Shown: piece after piece, positions 13,043-42,095 of the stretch | Layout of the letters: every line of letters starts with the position of its first letter | Numbering within the stretch: position 1 is the stretch's first letter | From: Tethya wilhelma | Taxonomy: Eukaryota > Porifera > Demospongiae > Tethyida > Tethyidae | Direction of reading: 5' to 3' | Length of the DNA: 64,000 nucleotides | NCBI GenBank assembly: GCA_964030475.1 | Contig: CAXIPT010000004.1 | Location: 6,462,750-6,526,749, forward strand | Position numbers and translations under genes: made by a program | Notes under the pieces: model-generated | Told to the model about the DNA's origin: nothing | Database searches by the model: none | What the model saw: the letters and a program-made list of their open reading frames with translations, nothing else

Positions 13043-15653
13043 CACCTGAAAACAGTGCAACACTTCTATTGTCACAGTCACAACAAACACTTCTCTAAAA
13101 TCATCATAAAACACTAATTTTTTTGTATCAATTTGAAACAAGAAAAACTACTAGGAAATGTTGGGTTTTTGAGTATGAAAAGAATTTCCTTGCTATTCCT
13201 GAAATGATGGAAGCTTGCTGTAACTGTGCATGTAACTTGATAGCCATACAAATGAGATAATTATTCTTGTTAAAGCACTTAATAGGCTCTTCTGACGTTG
13301 ATATGCAAAGATTGCAATTTTTCAGTGATATTTGTAAGCTACATGGAAATTATAATGAAATGACCATATTTCCTTTGGTGTAGTTATGCATTTCGTAGCT
13401 AAACTGGAACAATCTAGACGTTCCATTGAACATGAAGAATTTGAAGCACTTGTAATCTGCTAGGCGTTGTCAGGTCTACAGTAAAGAATGCATGTAGACA
13501 AAACATGGACGTGCATGTATGCGTGCATGCATGCATGTTTTAACTACAGGCATTTTCAATCCTAAAGACTCTGGTAATGCTTTTGATATCTCAATAGCCT
13601 CTAGTTTATAACACGGATCATATTTTCCAGACAGTTCTGATTAGGCTGTGGAGGAAATTTGCTTCATAGTTCTACGCCTAGTAAAGGCATGCATGCATGT
13701 GCAGGCTTCATCATTGAGGTCATCGTTGTTTTGTGGTAATGATTTTCATGATTCATCCCAGGGATGGTGATCCATTAATGTAGTACATAACAATAAATAA
13801 TTATTATTATACATCATTGAGTTTTGTGTGTTTGGTTGACTGTACAGACATGACTGAAGTCGAAGCTTTGAGAAGAGACGTTGAAGAATTAAAGTCAGAC
13901 GTAAGTTTTAGAAGTAAAGGTGAAGTGCACAAATCAATTTGCTTATACATACATAAAAATAACAATCTGTACTTCTGAATTTTATTCCCATTTTCTCTGT
14001 TTATAAATATTATTTTTTACCTATATACAGCTCAGATTTCTTTCAGATGCTTCAAGAACGAGATATGAAACCTTAACCAAAACTATCTCTGAAGTGCAAA
14101 GAGAATGTAAGTTACTGTGGCTTCTTATACCACTGGTTAAAAACACTACAATTTTTTTAATTGTACGTTAATTTTAGGACCAGAACTGGTCTATCGAGTT
14201 AGACCCATTTTCAAGAGTCTACCCGGGTCCCATGCTCTGTGACCTTTTTTTCTCTGTTGCATATTGGGAGTAGAAAAAATGGTCTTGTTTGATGGACTAG
14301 ACTAGATCTTATATCTTGATTTCATCATAGGAGGCCTCATTCCCAGGCCTTCTGTGTACATGCTCCTGAATATATAGCTATTATTAAATGTATCCGGTAA
14401 AGATCATCAACTTAATAAGTCAAGCAATAGCAGCACAAGGCAAAGGCTTTATGTACAACAGATGTGTGTTGTGTTGAGCTTGCATTTTGGCACATAATGT
14501 TACGCTAGACTCGTAATTATAAACGCTTCATACATCTATAGAGAACAGAGTTTATTAATTTTAACCCTTAACAAAAGTAAGAGTTATTAATGACTGATTG
14601 TCATTATTATCATGTACATTTTCCCCCCTATTTACAGCATTCGAACGCAGCAATATCTTAAATGGTCCGAGGTTCTTCACAGAATGGAAAGAAATCGAAG
14701 AAAACGAAACTCTACTTGTGAAACACTTTACATTCGATTCCAGACAATTCCTAGGAGTTGTACAGTCTCAAGGATTGAGCATTTACGAATTCAATAGTAC
14801 CACCCTCTCCATCCTTCAGACTATCCCTTTAACAGGAACCACGTCCTTCACGTATTACACTATCGACAACAAGCATTATGTTGCCATCTCGAGCTCGCTA
14901 GTCTATTCAAGAGTTTACGAATGGGACGGTGCAAACTCTAGATTCTACGAAATGCAACAACTGGACACTGAAGGAGCAACTGATGTCGAGTTTATTGCTA
15001 TTTTCAACAGCGGGAAGTTTTTGGTGTTCTCTTGTAGTGGTGCTCCTTCACTGGTCTATCATTGGGTTTTTGGATCGTTTTTATACTACCAGAGTTTGGC
15101 GACAAGCAAAGCAATGAAAGTGAACTTGATGGTCACTCAGTCCTCGCGTGAAACCTTCATAGCTTTTGCCGAGTCAGATAACGTCCCTTCTCACATTTAC
15201 AGATGGAACCTTACCTACTTTGACTTCTATCAGTCCGTGGAGTTGCACAGTGTTCATGAAATGTACCCATACACTGTTGGTCGGCACACCTTCTTAGTGG
15301 CTGCCAATGAACAAAGTACTTTGGCATTCATCCACTCAACAGCGAAAAGAAGGTTTGTAGAATTTGCACCTCTTGCGGTCGCTCAAGCCCACCTCTCTGT
15401 GAGCTATTTCAACGCTGACTCAGAACATTTTGTTGTAGCAGCTCAAGAATCACATTGTGATGTTTACCGCATGGTAGGAGCAAGGTTTGAACTCTTCCAG
15501 ACCATACCCGTTCAAGGAGGAGCTTTGTATGTACACAATTTTTCTCTCTCTGAATCTGGTGAGTGTTTAGTGCTGGCTGTTGTCAGTCGATTTGGAGGAA
15601 TCACATTGTATCAGTGGACAAATATTTCATCAAACAGTCATTGTTCATTATAG
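9519..15653 (+). CDS. Secreted EAR/EPTP-repeat beta-propeller protein
   Basis: Four coding exons join in frame: 9519-9609, 13848-13900, 14031-14106 and 14638-15653, giving 411 residues. Residues 1-22 are a signal peptide (hydrophobic run LLLVLIWASLAAVVLA). Exons 2 and 3 encode a short charged helical stretch (EALRRDVEELKSD). The large last exon carries seven repeats of about 45 residues, each with the pattern F-x-x-x-Q-x-(I/L), a strand such as Y-x-x-I, then (V/I)-Y-x-W; examples are ILQTIPL, RVYEWDG, YHWVFG and LYQWT. This is the EAR (epilepsy-associated/EPTP) repeat found in LGI and TSPEAR proteins, which folds as a seven-bladed propeller and binds extracellular partners. No transmembrane segment follows, so the product should be secreted. 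Unlike LGI proteins there are no leucine-rich repeats. A polyadenylation signal AATAAA lies at 15770-15775. Confidence 0.85.
10398..10425. repeat. ATT trinucleotide repeat
   Basis: Nine ATT units in the first coding intron of the EAR gene; a CA run (11199-11247), a GT run (12189-12229) and a CA run (about 12961-13040) follow in the same intron. Confidence 0.85.
11859..11931 (+). tRNA. tRNA-like sequence, probably pseudogene or SINE head
   Basis: It lies in the first coding intron of the EAR gene. It has a clear A box (TAGCTCAGTGGTAAGAGC) and B box (GGTTCGATTCC) and is followed by a T-run that could end Pol III transcription. The anticodon loop reads CTAGAAT, giving AGA (Ser), but there is no long variable arm as expected for tRNA-Ser. 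The acceptor stem has one mismatch, the anticodon stem one, and the T stem a bulge. A degenerate tRNA or tRNA-derived SINE is more likely than a working gene. Confidence 0.4.
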
Positions 15654-15769
15654 AAGTCATTGGAACATACAATAAGTTCAAGTATGTCAATATTATTTAG
15701 AGGGAAAATCTATCTATTATTAATTATCGTATTATGTTATGTATAATGCACAATACTACATGTCAATAT

Positions 15770-15775
15770 AATAAA
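15770..15775 (+). terminator. Polyadenylation signal AATAAA
   Basis: AATAAA lies 117 bases after the stop codon of the EAR-repeat gene and is the first such hexamer downstream. Confidence 0.5.
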
Positions 15776-16204
15776 GCAAATCATGATTTTTCTTTCTCAT
15801 TCATTATACCTACATTTTTACCCCTGTATCTGAGCACCCCAATTCCTTATCCTGTTTCCAAACTGCATATTAATTTTTGTTCTCTTGTGCATTTATCTAA
15901 AGTTGACAAGGGAGTTATAGGCCCTTGACGGTACATCATGACTCATGCAACTCGAGAATTTCACAATATTACATTACAGCTTGCAAAAAGGGAGCTATAA
16001 TTATTATTATTATTATTATTATAGGTACTAGTGACCACAAGTGCAAGCTACTATAATTATGTTTGATGATGTGACTAACAATATTGCATGGGGAAAAAAA
16101 CACAATACTATAGCAAAGTTAACTAGAAAATTCTACGTTCAGATTCTATAAGCTACAAACGTGTACGTGATCCAACATCATGCAGTCTTGATTGCATCTC
16201 ATGA

Positions 16205-19200
16205 TCAGGCTCTCTGCTGACAGACTGAACCTTTGTATCCAACTTTACAGGAACACTTTCCACGGTTGTTGCAGGTCTGATAATACGTAATTAATAATAA
16301 TTATCATGCAATACATTATAGATGGCTGGTATCAAGCATTTTATACTGATATATTATAATAAAAACTGATATATTATAAGTAAAAACTGCCCATGTTTTC
16401 CTCCGTGTATTATACTTTAACGTACTCCATTCCCTGAGCATATCTTTCCATTGCCTCCTCTGTCACAGGAGTTTGTCTTGGTGATGGCCACACACTTTCT
16501 GGCATTGCAGACCTTTCCCTCACCACACTTCGTCCCCTCCCTCACCAGACCCGGGCTCATCACATCGCTAGCCCCTGGGCGAGTCGTAAAAGACCTTCAG
16601 AATGATCAACATTGGTAAATAATTATTAGCGGGAAAGTTTCGCGGGGTTTTACTTTCGTGGAAATCTCTCGTCAAACATTTTTGCATTAATTTTCTTTTG
16701 CAGATGACTCTGTGAAGACCATACTATAATACATTACATATAGATCCGTGAAAACCACGAATTCAAAGTTAACCCCCCACGAAATTTCCCTGTTAACGTA
16801 CGGTATTATTTTCAACTGTATAACAGGAAAGTTTTGCTGAATTTGAATTGACAGAATCATGTCTTTTGTCAAAACATTTTTGATTTCAACTGCTGTGTGT
16901 TACTTATACGTATTTCATAAGTAACTGAATCCCGTTACCCGATTCACAAAATCCACTATTTGTTATTGTCCGCAAAAATTTTCCGCTATATTTTTTCATT
17001 AACACAACTTAAGCATAATATCAATGTTCATTAATTTTGATATAATCAACACTGTAAAAACTGACCTGCAAAATTTTTCAGATAATCCACTTCGAGTCCA
17101 TGATCTGAAGGTGAATGTGAGATCAGTGATAGCAGAGTGGGAGCGATACTCACCACGTTGCAAACTACCTTGAGTACACTGGAGTTGGCCACACTGAACA
17201 TCACTGCAAATATTATTATTGAATGCATATCATACATACACAGTTAATTGGGTACAATGATCCGAAGATTTCAATCAGCCTATAGTATTATTCATGCATG
17301 TATTCATACACACTTCAAAAAACAAACATAATATAAATTATATATATATATACCCTGAAGCACAAGGAATAAAATCTCTTTGTGTTGAACCACAGTTTCC
17401 ATAGAGATCTCCACGTATGTTGAGTGAGTCATAGCACACTTTGTCAGCCTTTCTAGATTCTGTGAGAAAAACAATGGGTAATGGTCATCACAAAAGAATA
17501 CACTAAAAAAGGAGACTGATTGTTAACAATTATCTGTGCCAGCTCCTACATATGTCACTCACTGTAGGCCACTCCACATTGCTCATCATGTGTGGGACAG
17601 TGACCAGAGTAGCAATATCCCTTTCCTCCATTGCACGAAGTACCGTCAAGCTTGTGATCGTCTGAAGGACATTCACCCGTGTTTCCACTGCAATACTCTG
17701 CGATATCACACTCCCCATTAGCAGCAGCTCGGCACTGCGTACCATAAGTCTTGAATCTACACTGGCTGGTACAACACAGCTCATTCGCACTGCACTGAGC
17801 ACCAGATATAAACCGACAAGTTCTAGGATCGCAACAGGGGTCATTACACTCCTCAGGTCTCCCACAATCGCAGATCTATCAGGAAAATGAAAATCAAGTT
17901 TGGTCCACCTATAATATTAATAATTTTGGTCTGGGGAAACCAAAATTCTCTGCAAACTGGGTCTATATATAGGGAAAAAAAACTCCTTTAAAGCATACTA
18001 GTCTTTCTAACATAATAGTATAGCTATAATTATTCTCTTTTTTTTTTTTACCTAAATGGTTCAAGGGACTAAAATTTATTTTGGACCAACATTCTAGTGA
18101 CTGACCTCATCTCCATCTCTGATTCCATTCCCACAAACTGGTCCACCGACTGTTTCCGTGGGCTCATTGTAGAGACAGCTGTCGAGTCTGTCTTCCCTAA
18201 ATCCCTTGTGGAGGAAGTCGATGCTGCAGGTGCTCCACTTGGTCGGCTGGGAGGGTCCAGAGCTAGGGGCCATTATACAGTGACCGATGGGATCACTGCA
18301 TCTGCAGCCACTAACTACATAATTATATTAACAATTGTTACTCTTAGTACTCAGTGACATTTTTGTAGAAGTGCATAATATACAGCCTATGTATAATAAA
18401 CAGATTTTCATATTTCGACTTCTTAATTTCTTTCCCTGAGATATTGATGACATCAGTAAACATATCCCCCCCCCCCCTCAAATAATGATCTTTCTCCCAT
18501 CTATGGCCATGTTAACGTTGTTATTCACTGAGTCAGCACTGAATGCCTAAGGAATTGGAAATTAACAGGCTACTTCACCTATACGGATAGGCACCTTCAC
18601 ATAATGTTATGAAGCTATAATAGGATTGGGTTTTGTTTATACAATTGGAACATACATCTATTGCATGCATAAAGTAACACTACTACATAATAATATTATA
18701 CCTTCATTGTCATGCTTCATGCTAAAGAGGTGACCTATCTCGTGAGCAGCTGTTGTGGCAACACTCTGGAGACTCCGCCCACTGTCCTGAGTGACGCCGG
18801 TCGAGCCACGATCGTAGCACATGGCTCCAGTGAAGGCTATCCCTACAGTACTACCATAGAGATCTCTGCCACTGAATGATGGAAGGAGATTTCATAATAA
18901 AATTAATAATAAGCACTGGTCCATGCAAAGATACGTATACTAACTGAAAGCTAGTAACTTGATAAATTTTGAAGACAAAGTAGACTATAATAACAATCAA
19001 GAGTGTATTAGGAAGAGTACGTAACTCATGTATGTTAGTATTGTGCTTATGCTGTGCAACGGTTACGTCACGAAATGTGTAAGATAAGTGGTCTTATAAA
19101 AACATAGTGGTTATACTGTTCCAGCAACTCTGCAGAACTGCAGTACGTACTAATTGTTTTGACATGTACAAGTTCTACTACTATCATGATGCCACTATCG

Positions 19201-21789
19201 CACAACTTGAACTTGGCCCGCCTATGCAGCTACGTACTCTTCCTAATACACTCTTGTAATAATACATATAGTAAAAATTTCATAAAAATTAGTGGGGTAG
19301 GAATGGGCAGTGCTGTAAAAAGTAAGGTAACAAGCTAGGCATGCATGTCGCAATTTCGGCACATGATTACTTCATTTTCATTTTTGATTCCTCATGCATC
19401 CAGTCATATAAAATAAATACTGATATGGTTCAAACAATGCTGTACATGCCCATTGATATTACTACAAGTAGTAAAAATTTCAAAAAAATAAGTGGTGTAG
19501 GAATGGGCAGTGCAGTAAAAAGTATTGGAACAAGGCATATCTCAATTTCGGCACATGACTACTTCATTTTTGATTTATTCTTGATCCCTAATATGGATCC
19601 TTGGTGCCATAAATGCATGCAATTATCTGTATTACTATAGTACCATATCTTATTGTTGCATTCGTTCAAATTCCCACTAATCAGTTGGCTAAGCAGTGAA
19701 GTAAACGATAACAAGACAGGCAACTTAAACTGGACTGCATGCCGGCCAAGAATTAGGCATAAAAAATGAAGTAGTCATGTGCCGAAATTGAGATATGCCT
19801 TGTTCCAATACTTTTTACTGCACTGCCCATTCCTACACCACTTATTTTTTTGAAATTTTTACTACTTGTTCATTCACTTTTTTCAGCACTACAGTGTGGA
19901 GACTATCAGAGACTGGTTAGTCCCTACAAAAAGCTTGAGTAGCAGCTACAGTTTCATTATGCTGGATGAAGATAATGCGCATGCGCATACTGCCACGTAG
20001 ATGGATGACCTTTGAACTCTACCTAAGATGGCTGCATTTGCAGTACATGAATTTATACACTAAGTTTTAAAGCTTTCTAGTTTTTGTTTAGGCCTATTTG
20101 AGATTGAAACGAGTATCAAGGAATGTAGTACCCAAGAAAAGAACTTACTTTGTGCTGTCAAAGTTGGCTCAAGACATTCTGGTTCTCTGGAAATCCTTTT
20201 CAAGTAAGTCAGTTAGGAAGTACGTAAGTAAGTACGTACGTTAGAAGAACAAAAATGGCACTATGGTGGCTTCCCACTAGCGCTCTCTACGAGTGCTAAG
20301 AAAAGTTTTTGTGAGTTTTAGGCCATGCATGCAGTTGGTAATCTGTCGGTGAGAGCCTCTGAGCAACTTTGAAGGTTTAATTTTGTTTGACTAGATTTTT
20401 ATAGTGACCAACATTTTGTATTGTGTCTATGGGGCAGTCGGCCCATTCCTACTATACGTACTACCGTACGTATGATAATAATGGCTTGATGTCATAGATT
20501 GTGCAAGCCAATCACAGTATAGATTGCATGGCTATAGCTAGGTTAGCTAAAGTACATAAGCAGGCAATTTACCTACGAAATGTTATGGCTTCAGTTAACC
20601 CTCAAAACTCTTTGGTTAAATTGCTTGACTTGGACATAAAAATGAAGTAGTCATGTGCCGAAATTGCAACATGCATGCCTAGCTTGTTACCTTACTTTTT
20701 ACAGCACTGCCCATTCCTACCCCACTAATTTTTATGAAATTTTTACTATACTTGTTCATTCACTTTTTTTCAACACTAAAGTGTGGAGACTATCAGAGAC
20801 TGGTTAGTCCCTACAAAAAGTTTGGGTAGCAGTAACTGTTTTTCATAAAGCTAAACTAGGCTACTGCGCATGCGCATTAAATGCCACGTAGATAGAAAAC
20901 GACCCTTGAACTCTACCTACAAAAACTTCATAAGATGGCTACACTGAGTACACAGATTTATAGGCGAAGTTTCTAGATCTTGTTTTAGTACATTCTGGCA
21001 GTAAACAAGTGTAAAAGACGCTAGTCCGGATGAAAAGAAGTTACTTCGTGTATTCAAAACCACCTCAGTGTCTTTTGTTTTCCTGGAAATCTCGTTCAAG
21101 TAAGTAAGTGAGTAAGTGAGAACAAATTGCGTGGGTGTAGCTTCTGACTAGACTCTGCTCCGAGTGCTTAGGAAAGTATCTGTGAGCCTTAGGTGTTATA
21201 TGCTGTTGGTAATCTGTCTAGGAGAGCTTCTGGGCAAGTTTAAAGGCTAAGCTTTGTTTTGTTAGATTTTTATGGTGATAAACATTTTGTATTGTATGCC
21301 TATGGGACATGCGGCCCATTCCTACTATACGTACTACCGTACGTATGATTATTGCTATGGAACAATGTCTAAAACTGGGGAGATATACCTATTAGGACCA
21401 AATTTTTTTCGTTGACATAATAATTATTTTCAGGAATAAAACTATTACCTAATTATTATGGATCACCATAGTTGTTTATGAAAGCTAAAATTAAGTTTTA
21501 CAGGTACTTCATTTAAGCATGCAATAGCGAAACTTTTTACAAGAAATTGAATGGATTTACATTATAGTAAACTCACGTCAGTAGTAATGCAGCATCATGA
21601 CTCGGGTCAGTGATTTTATCGTTAAATTCCATAAATTTATAGAGCAGAGCATTAGCATCACCAACAACATCAATTTTGTTTCCACCAGTCCATGTGATAG
21701 TCCCCACCAGAGTGATCCTGATGCCAAGAGACTTGTACAGCTGTAGAATGACAATACACTGAGTCTTCACGCGAAAAGAACTGCATGTT

Positions 21790-21867
<78 letters not shown>

Positions 21868-24250
21868 NACAAACACACACACAAAAATCAAGACACACAC
21901 ACACACATAGAATAATATAACATTGCCACAATAATTACAACAAACTTACATTGTCAATACCATTCACGATGGCAATAGCTCTATTAACAGTAGTAGCAAG
22001 GTCTTTACCATTGTTCTTGTACTACAGAAGACAACAAAATTGTGCATAAATCAAAAAATTAATGTGGTAGCAACAAGAAAACCTACAGAAATGGCATTGT
22101 TCATAGCTAATGTAAAGGCACGATTATATACACAGTGGTCATGAGGGTCATGCCATTACCATACTACTATTCTCGGCTCAATGCCTATAATATGAGTTAT
22201 AGTAGTTCGATCAGTGGTAACTTCAGGCAACAAACTTCTAACCTGTCTGTAGTCATTGACAATCAGAAGTTCCACGAAAAGCAATCGATTTACAGTAACC
22301 ACTTGTCTTCGCTATACATTGTGTGTATTGTGTAAATTATCAATAGTTAGCAATGAATACTGTAGCTAATTAAAGGGTATTGTAATTTTTCAATCTTACA
22401 TGAAGGACATGCTTAATCTCATCTTTCAAAGAGGTCTTGTTGGTCAAAAGAAAATCATGATCTGAACCTGAAATGAAATTTTCGAATTAAAGTTTGTTTG
22501 CATGCATGTATGTATGTATGTATGTATGTATGTATGTATGTATGCTTCATGATTAACTTACCACATCCTCCCCCTCTCATCTTGTATTCTTCATCAAGAT
22601 AGAGAGCATGTAGTTGATCAAACTGTAAAACATGTAATCCCAAAATAGTTACATATTATCAAAATTATTGATGACTGCACATGCACAATACGAATTCTTT
22701 GAGCTATACTCCAAATTTAAAATTTAGAATTGAAGGAAACAATGAAAAGGATAAAAGGAAATACAAAGGTATGCATTGCAAATGAGAATTGATAAGTTTG
22801 AGCTTAGCTTACGTACAGACTTGTAGTCTTTACGAAGTGGTTCGATATGGTAGAAATTGCTTTGATTGCCAGGATCTCCAAATTCACCTCTGCAAACATG
22901 ATTCAACCGAAATATGAATCAATTCAAAGTTAGCATTAAGCAGTATGTGTGTGCTTAATGAAGCATGATTATGTTTATTGTGGCTTTTCACTATTATAGA
23001 TCTCTAGCTCAAGTGCTCTGGAAAGTCACAAATTGCATCATGAAGTGCCATGCACAATATTAGCCTTGTTCAGGCTCCCTCTCTGGAAATGAAGCTTGTG
23101 GAAGCTAGTGTGCAAGTGAAAGGTCAAAGGGGAGCCTGGGAACGAGGCTAGCACAATAGCTAGTTTAATAACTTACTGCAGTCCATGACAGGTTGTCACA
23201 GTAACCATCCACTCTGGGTGACCTTTGACCTTGCCATGGTAGAAGCAATTCTCAATTTGATCCTACATAATTACAATGCATGTGACTACTTGAAAACTAG
23301 AAATTTATGATTTTGAACATTGACTACCCTTTACCTATCATGACTCGCTAACTATATAGGTAAGGATCACCAAAGTAGCTGATCCAATATTGTTTCCAGT
23401 GGCACCATGCCACTACATTGTGTTGGTTACCTTAGCAACGATGTTATTCCCACTTTCATCATTGTAGTAAGACGCAAAGTTTGGGTGGGGAAGCAATCTA
23501 TTTGAAATAACATCAACAACAAATTATCATTGTAGTTTGATTGATAGATAAGCATTAACTACTTAGGATAATTGCAAATAATTAACTACATGAGAATGCG
23601 AGTTCTTCGGACATAGCAATGCCTGTAAATGGACATGCAGGCTATTAACAGTCAATTGCAAATCATTAGCATACAGAACATTGCAATTTTATTACCAATG
23701 AAAAGCAATTAGCAAAAGCTACAATAATCAGCCTAGGGGCATAAACTAATCTTACTGATTTTTCTCTAGAACCAACTCGAACGTTGCCACACTGCTAGCT
23801 ATTGTGACCTGGAAAACATCAGGATGTTTCACCTAGCGGATGCATGTGCAAAATTATATGGTTAGAAATACATTCACGGCAAAAGCTATAATGTTATCGT
23901 CATCTACACATTGATCATCATGCCAATCTTTACATATACCTGATCAGTGTGATTCTCATCTAAAAATTGGACAATTGGATAGATAACTTCGTAATTTTGT
24001 ATTGTCTCTGCAAATTATAGCACATGCATGAAAAAAGTAATTCAATACTAGGTATAGTATTACAATAATTAGTACACACAATAATTATAGCCAACAATGT
24101 GTCATACAAAATTCTCTGACAAGTTCACTGACCAATCGGTGCTTTGATGCTCTTGAAAGGTCGTCCATCACGTGCTGAAGTCACGAACGCTGCAATCAGC
24201 AACAGTGAGGATAAAGGTAGCAGCAGCCTTATTTGACGGTTAGTAAACAT
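16205..24250 (-). CDS. ADAM-family metalloprotease, secreted form
   Basis: Seventeen exons on the minus strand join in frame to 640 residues: 24133-24250, 23940-24007, 23756-23832, 23431-23497, 23177-23262, 22817-22889, 22562-22622, 22400-22467, 21950-22021, 21577-21740, 18702-18871, 18106-18314, 17563-17875, 17354-17459, 17154-17203, 16426-16574, 16205-16276. Order: signal peptide (LLLPLSSLLLIAAFVTSA); prodomain (YEVIYPI, then CFYHGKVKGHPEW..TCHGL); reprolysin catalytic domain with zinc site HEIGHLFSMKHD at about residues 328-339 and Met-turn CIMA; disintegrin domain (CGNGIRDGDE, then CDIAEYCSG); ADAM cysteine-rich domain (GNCG..FIPC, DVQCGQLQC, GTKCG); a final EGF-like piece (CSCKVGYKGSVC) and stop. 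No transmembrane segment was found, so it may be secreted, as in some ADAM splice forms. The usual Gly in HExxHxxGxxHD is Ser. It is divergent from the GPCR gene. Confidence 0.88.
16626..16803. mobile_element. MITE related to the TACCGTATAGCGGG family
   Basis: The left arm AGCGGGAAAGTTTCGCGGGG pairs imperfectly with the right arm (CCCCACGAAATTTCCCTGTT), and the right end reads TACGGTA as in other members. It sits in an ADAM intron, between exons 16426-16574 and 17154-17203. Confidence 0.5.
18998..19255. mobile_element. MITE with CAAGAGTGTATTAGG ends
   Basis: The left end CAAGAGTGTATTAGGAAGAG (18998) is matched by its inverted copy ending at 19255, with similarity continuing through GTACGTA. 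The 258-bp unit has no coding frame. It lies in the largest ADAM intron, next to the nested elements that follow. Confidence 0.7.
19297..21325. mobile_element. GTAGGAATGGGC-family transposon, split by a nested copy
   Basis: The unit starts GTAGGAATGGGCAGTG and ends GGCCCATTCCTAC followed by TATACGTACTACCGTACGTA. Its left part is repeated in inverted form at about 20640-20720, so the left third folds into a hairpin. A second copy of the same family (19497-20452) interrupts it. The tail after the hairpin carries TGCGCATGCGCA and a conserved stretch about 600 bp long. No transposase frame is present, so it is non-autonomous. Confidence 0.65.
19497..20452. mobile_element. Inner GTAGGAATGGGC-family copy
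   Basis: This 956-bp copy has the same ends as the outer element and its own hairpin: the stretch around 19497-19575 is repeated inverted at about 19765-19845. The part from about 19885 to 20452 closely matches 20770-21325 in the outer copy, in the same order. It is intact between its ends, so it is probably the younger insertion. Confidence 0.65.
21793..21907. repeat. CA microsatellite with assembly N
   Basis: An almost pure CA run inside an ADAM intron, with one N at 21868 that probably marks an unresolved repeat length. The long cysteine/valine frames read across it are artefacts. Confidence 0.9.
22500..22545. repeat. ATGT tetranucleotide repeat
   Basis: About ten ATGT units in the ADAM intron between exons 22400-22467 and 22562-22622. 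Confidence 0.85.
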
Positions 24251-25221
24251 GATACGTAGTCAAGTGGTATAGGCTAAGTATTAAATGCAACAGTCTATTG
24301 TAAGCAGTTTCAATATCACTATGACACACAAGTTGACCAACAGCATATAAGTTCACTGACTGGAACTTGTGTACTAGCATAATATTTGTTATAGCTCAGG
24401 CTCGTACCTTAAATGCATTCTTTTGGTAGGCTGTGCCTTTGAGCAATAAATCTATGGTTAGTATAATTGTTATGATAAGCCTGCTTAGCTTCTAATATAG
24501 TGCAAATTTATACATCACTCCAGCTTGTTGAAATGGTCACTCCCCCGGGTCAACATACATGACATCATAATACTATTTTCAGATATAATACTTACTGAAA
24601 TGGTACCATACCAGATGGAATGCATGGTTAGATGATAAAAGCTGAGTTAGACAGTCACAGAGTCGAGAGCTTCCTTTGGAGTTAGGGGTCCATGGCCACG
24701 TGGGCAACTAGATTATTGTTTTACGCATGCGCAGTGTGGACCGTGCACCGTGGCAATGGCGCGGAATCACTTCGGACTCACTGGGGACCGCTCAAGCAAT
24801 TCCGTGAGCTATAGATAATGGGAATGGGCACATATATAAATTCCTTATATGGTTTACTAGACTATAACTAGTGAGATTTGTGGACCAGATTCAGAACCCC
24901 ATGGTGGTGGTTTGTGAAATATTTTTTTGTGCTTTTGTCGTTTAAATAGAACGTTCAATGACAAAAGTAGGTTTGGTTGGCTCATAGGTCGTGCTTAATC
25001 TTGTGTGTGGCACATCCCAACTTTAAGGCCCCCCACTGACTGGTGTACTCATTAATATCACTGTCAGCATCCATGATACATATTCACAATAATAGTGAGT
25101 GTGCATGGCGTTGTATTTGCAACGCTGGGGCTAACCGTTTTCAGAACAAGAATTGTGCTACAATTATAGATTGAGAGAGTGAAACAAAGTTTGACTAAAT
25201 TACTAAAGTAAAGATCTTAGA
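24251..25221. promoter_or_regulatory. Divergent intergenic region, ADAM / adhesion GPCR
   Basis: The start codons of the two genes lie 971 bases apart and point away from each other, so both promoters must be here. A near-palindrome ACGCATGCGC at 24723-24732 resembles the NRF1 site. I see no clear TATA box and no extra exon. Confidence 0.45.
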
Positions 25222-41621
<16,400 letters not shown>

Positions 41622-41708
41622 ACTCCATCGGTGTACACATATTGTCACCATTTTATTCAATTAATAAGACCTTATCATAGATTTTGCTTTAAGCAGTACT
41701 AGTATAGT

Positions 41709-41714
41709 AATAAA
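41709..41714 (+). terminator. Polyadenylation signal of the GPCR gene
   Basis: AATAAA lies 88 bases after the stop codon. Confidence 0.5.
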
Positions 41715-42095
41715 TATTGTACATTATATTAAACTATAGATTTATTAATTTGTATATACACAATACAATTCCATAGAGCTGCACTATATCTAGATCTCAG
41801 TGACCATTAATTTAAAATTTGTCGTGCAGGTTTGGGATTTGCGCATGCGCAATTTTGAACCGGATGCTATTACGTAACAAGTAGGCGGGAATGCCACGCC
41901 TCCATAAATAAAATTGACCTCCAACTTAGAGTTTAGAGGTCAGTGCGTGCCTCCCACCCCATGCCCACTCCCATGTACGTGTGCTCGCCATGTGGTGCCC
42001 ATGTTCAAGGTAGCTAGCTCGCTCGAGTATATCTACAGCTATTGGATATAGGAAGGAGTAGTGGTACGAGAAGTGAGCGACTCTAAAAGTCAACT
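41715..42095. promoter_or_regulatory. Intergenic region, probable glycogen synthase promoter
   Basis: About 380 bases separate the GPCR polyadenylation signal from the glycogen synthase start. The palindrome TTGCGCATGCGCAA (about 41841-41854) matches the NRF1 consensus and is the clearest promoter-type element here. Confidence 0.45.

Noticed and set aside
17530..17865. A 111-codon minus-strand frame
   Set aside because: It is the wrong frame of the ADAM disintegrin exon; the frame with the conserved Cys pattern is the one that joins its neighbours in phase.
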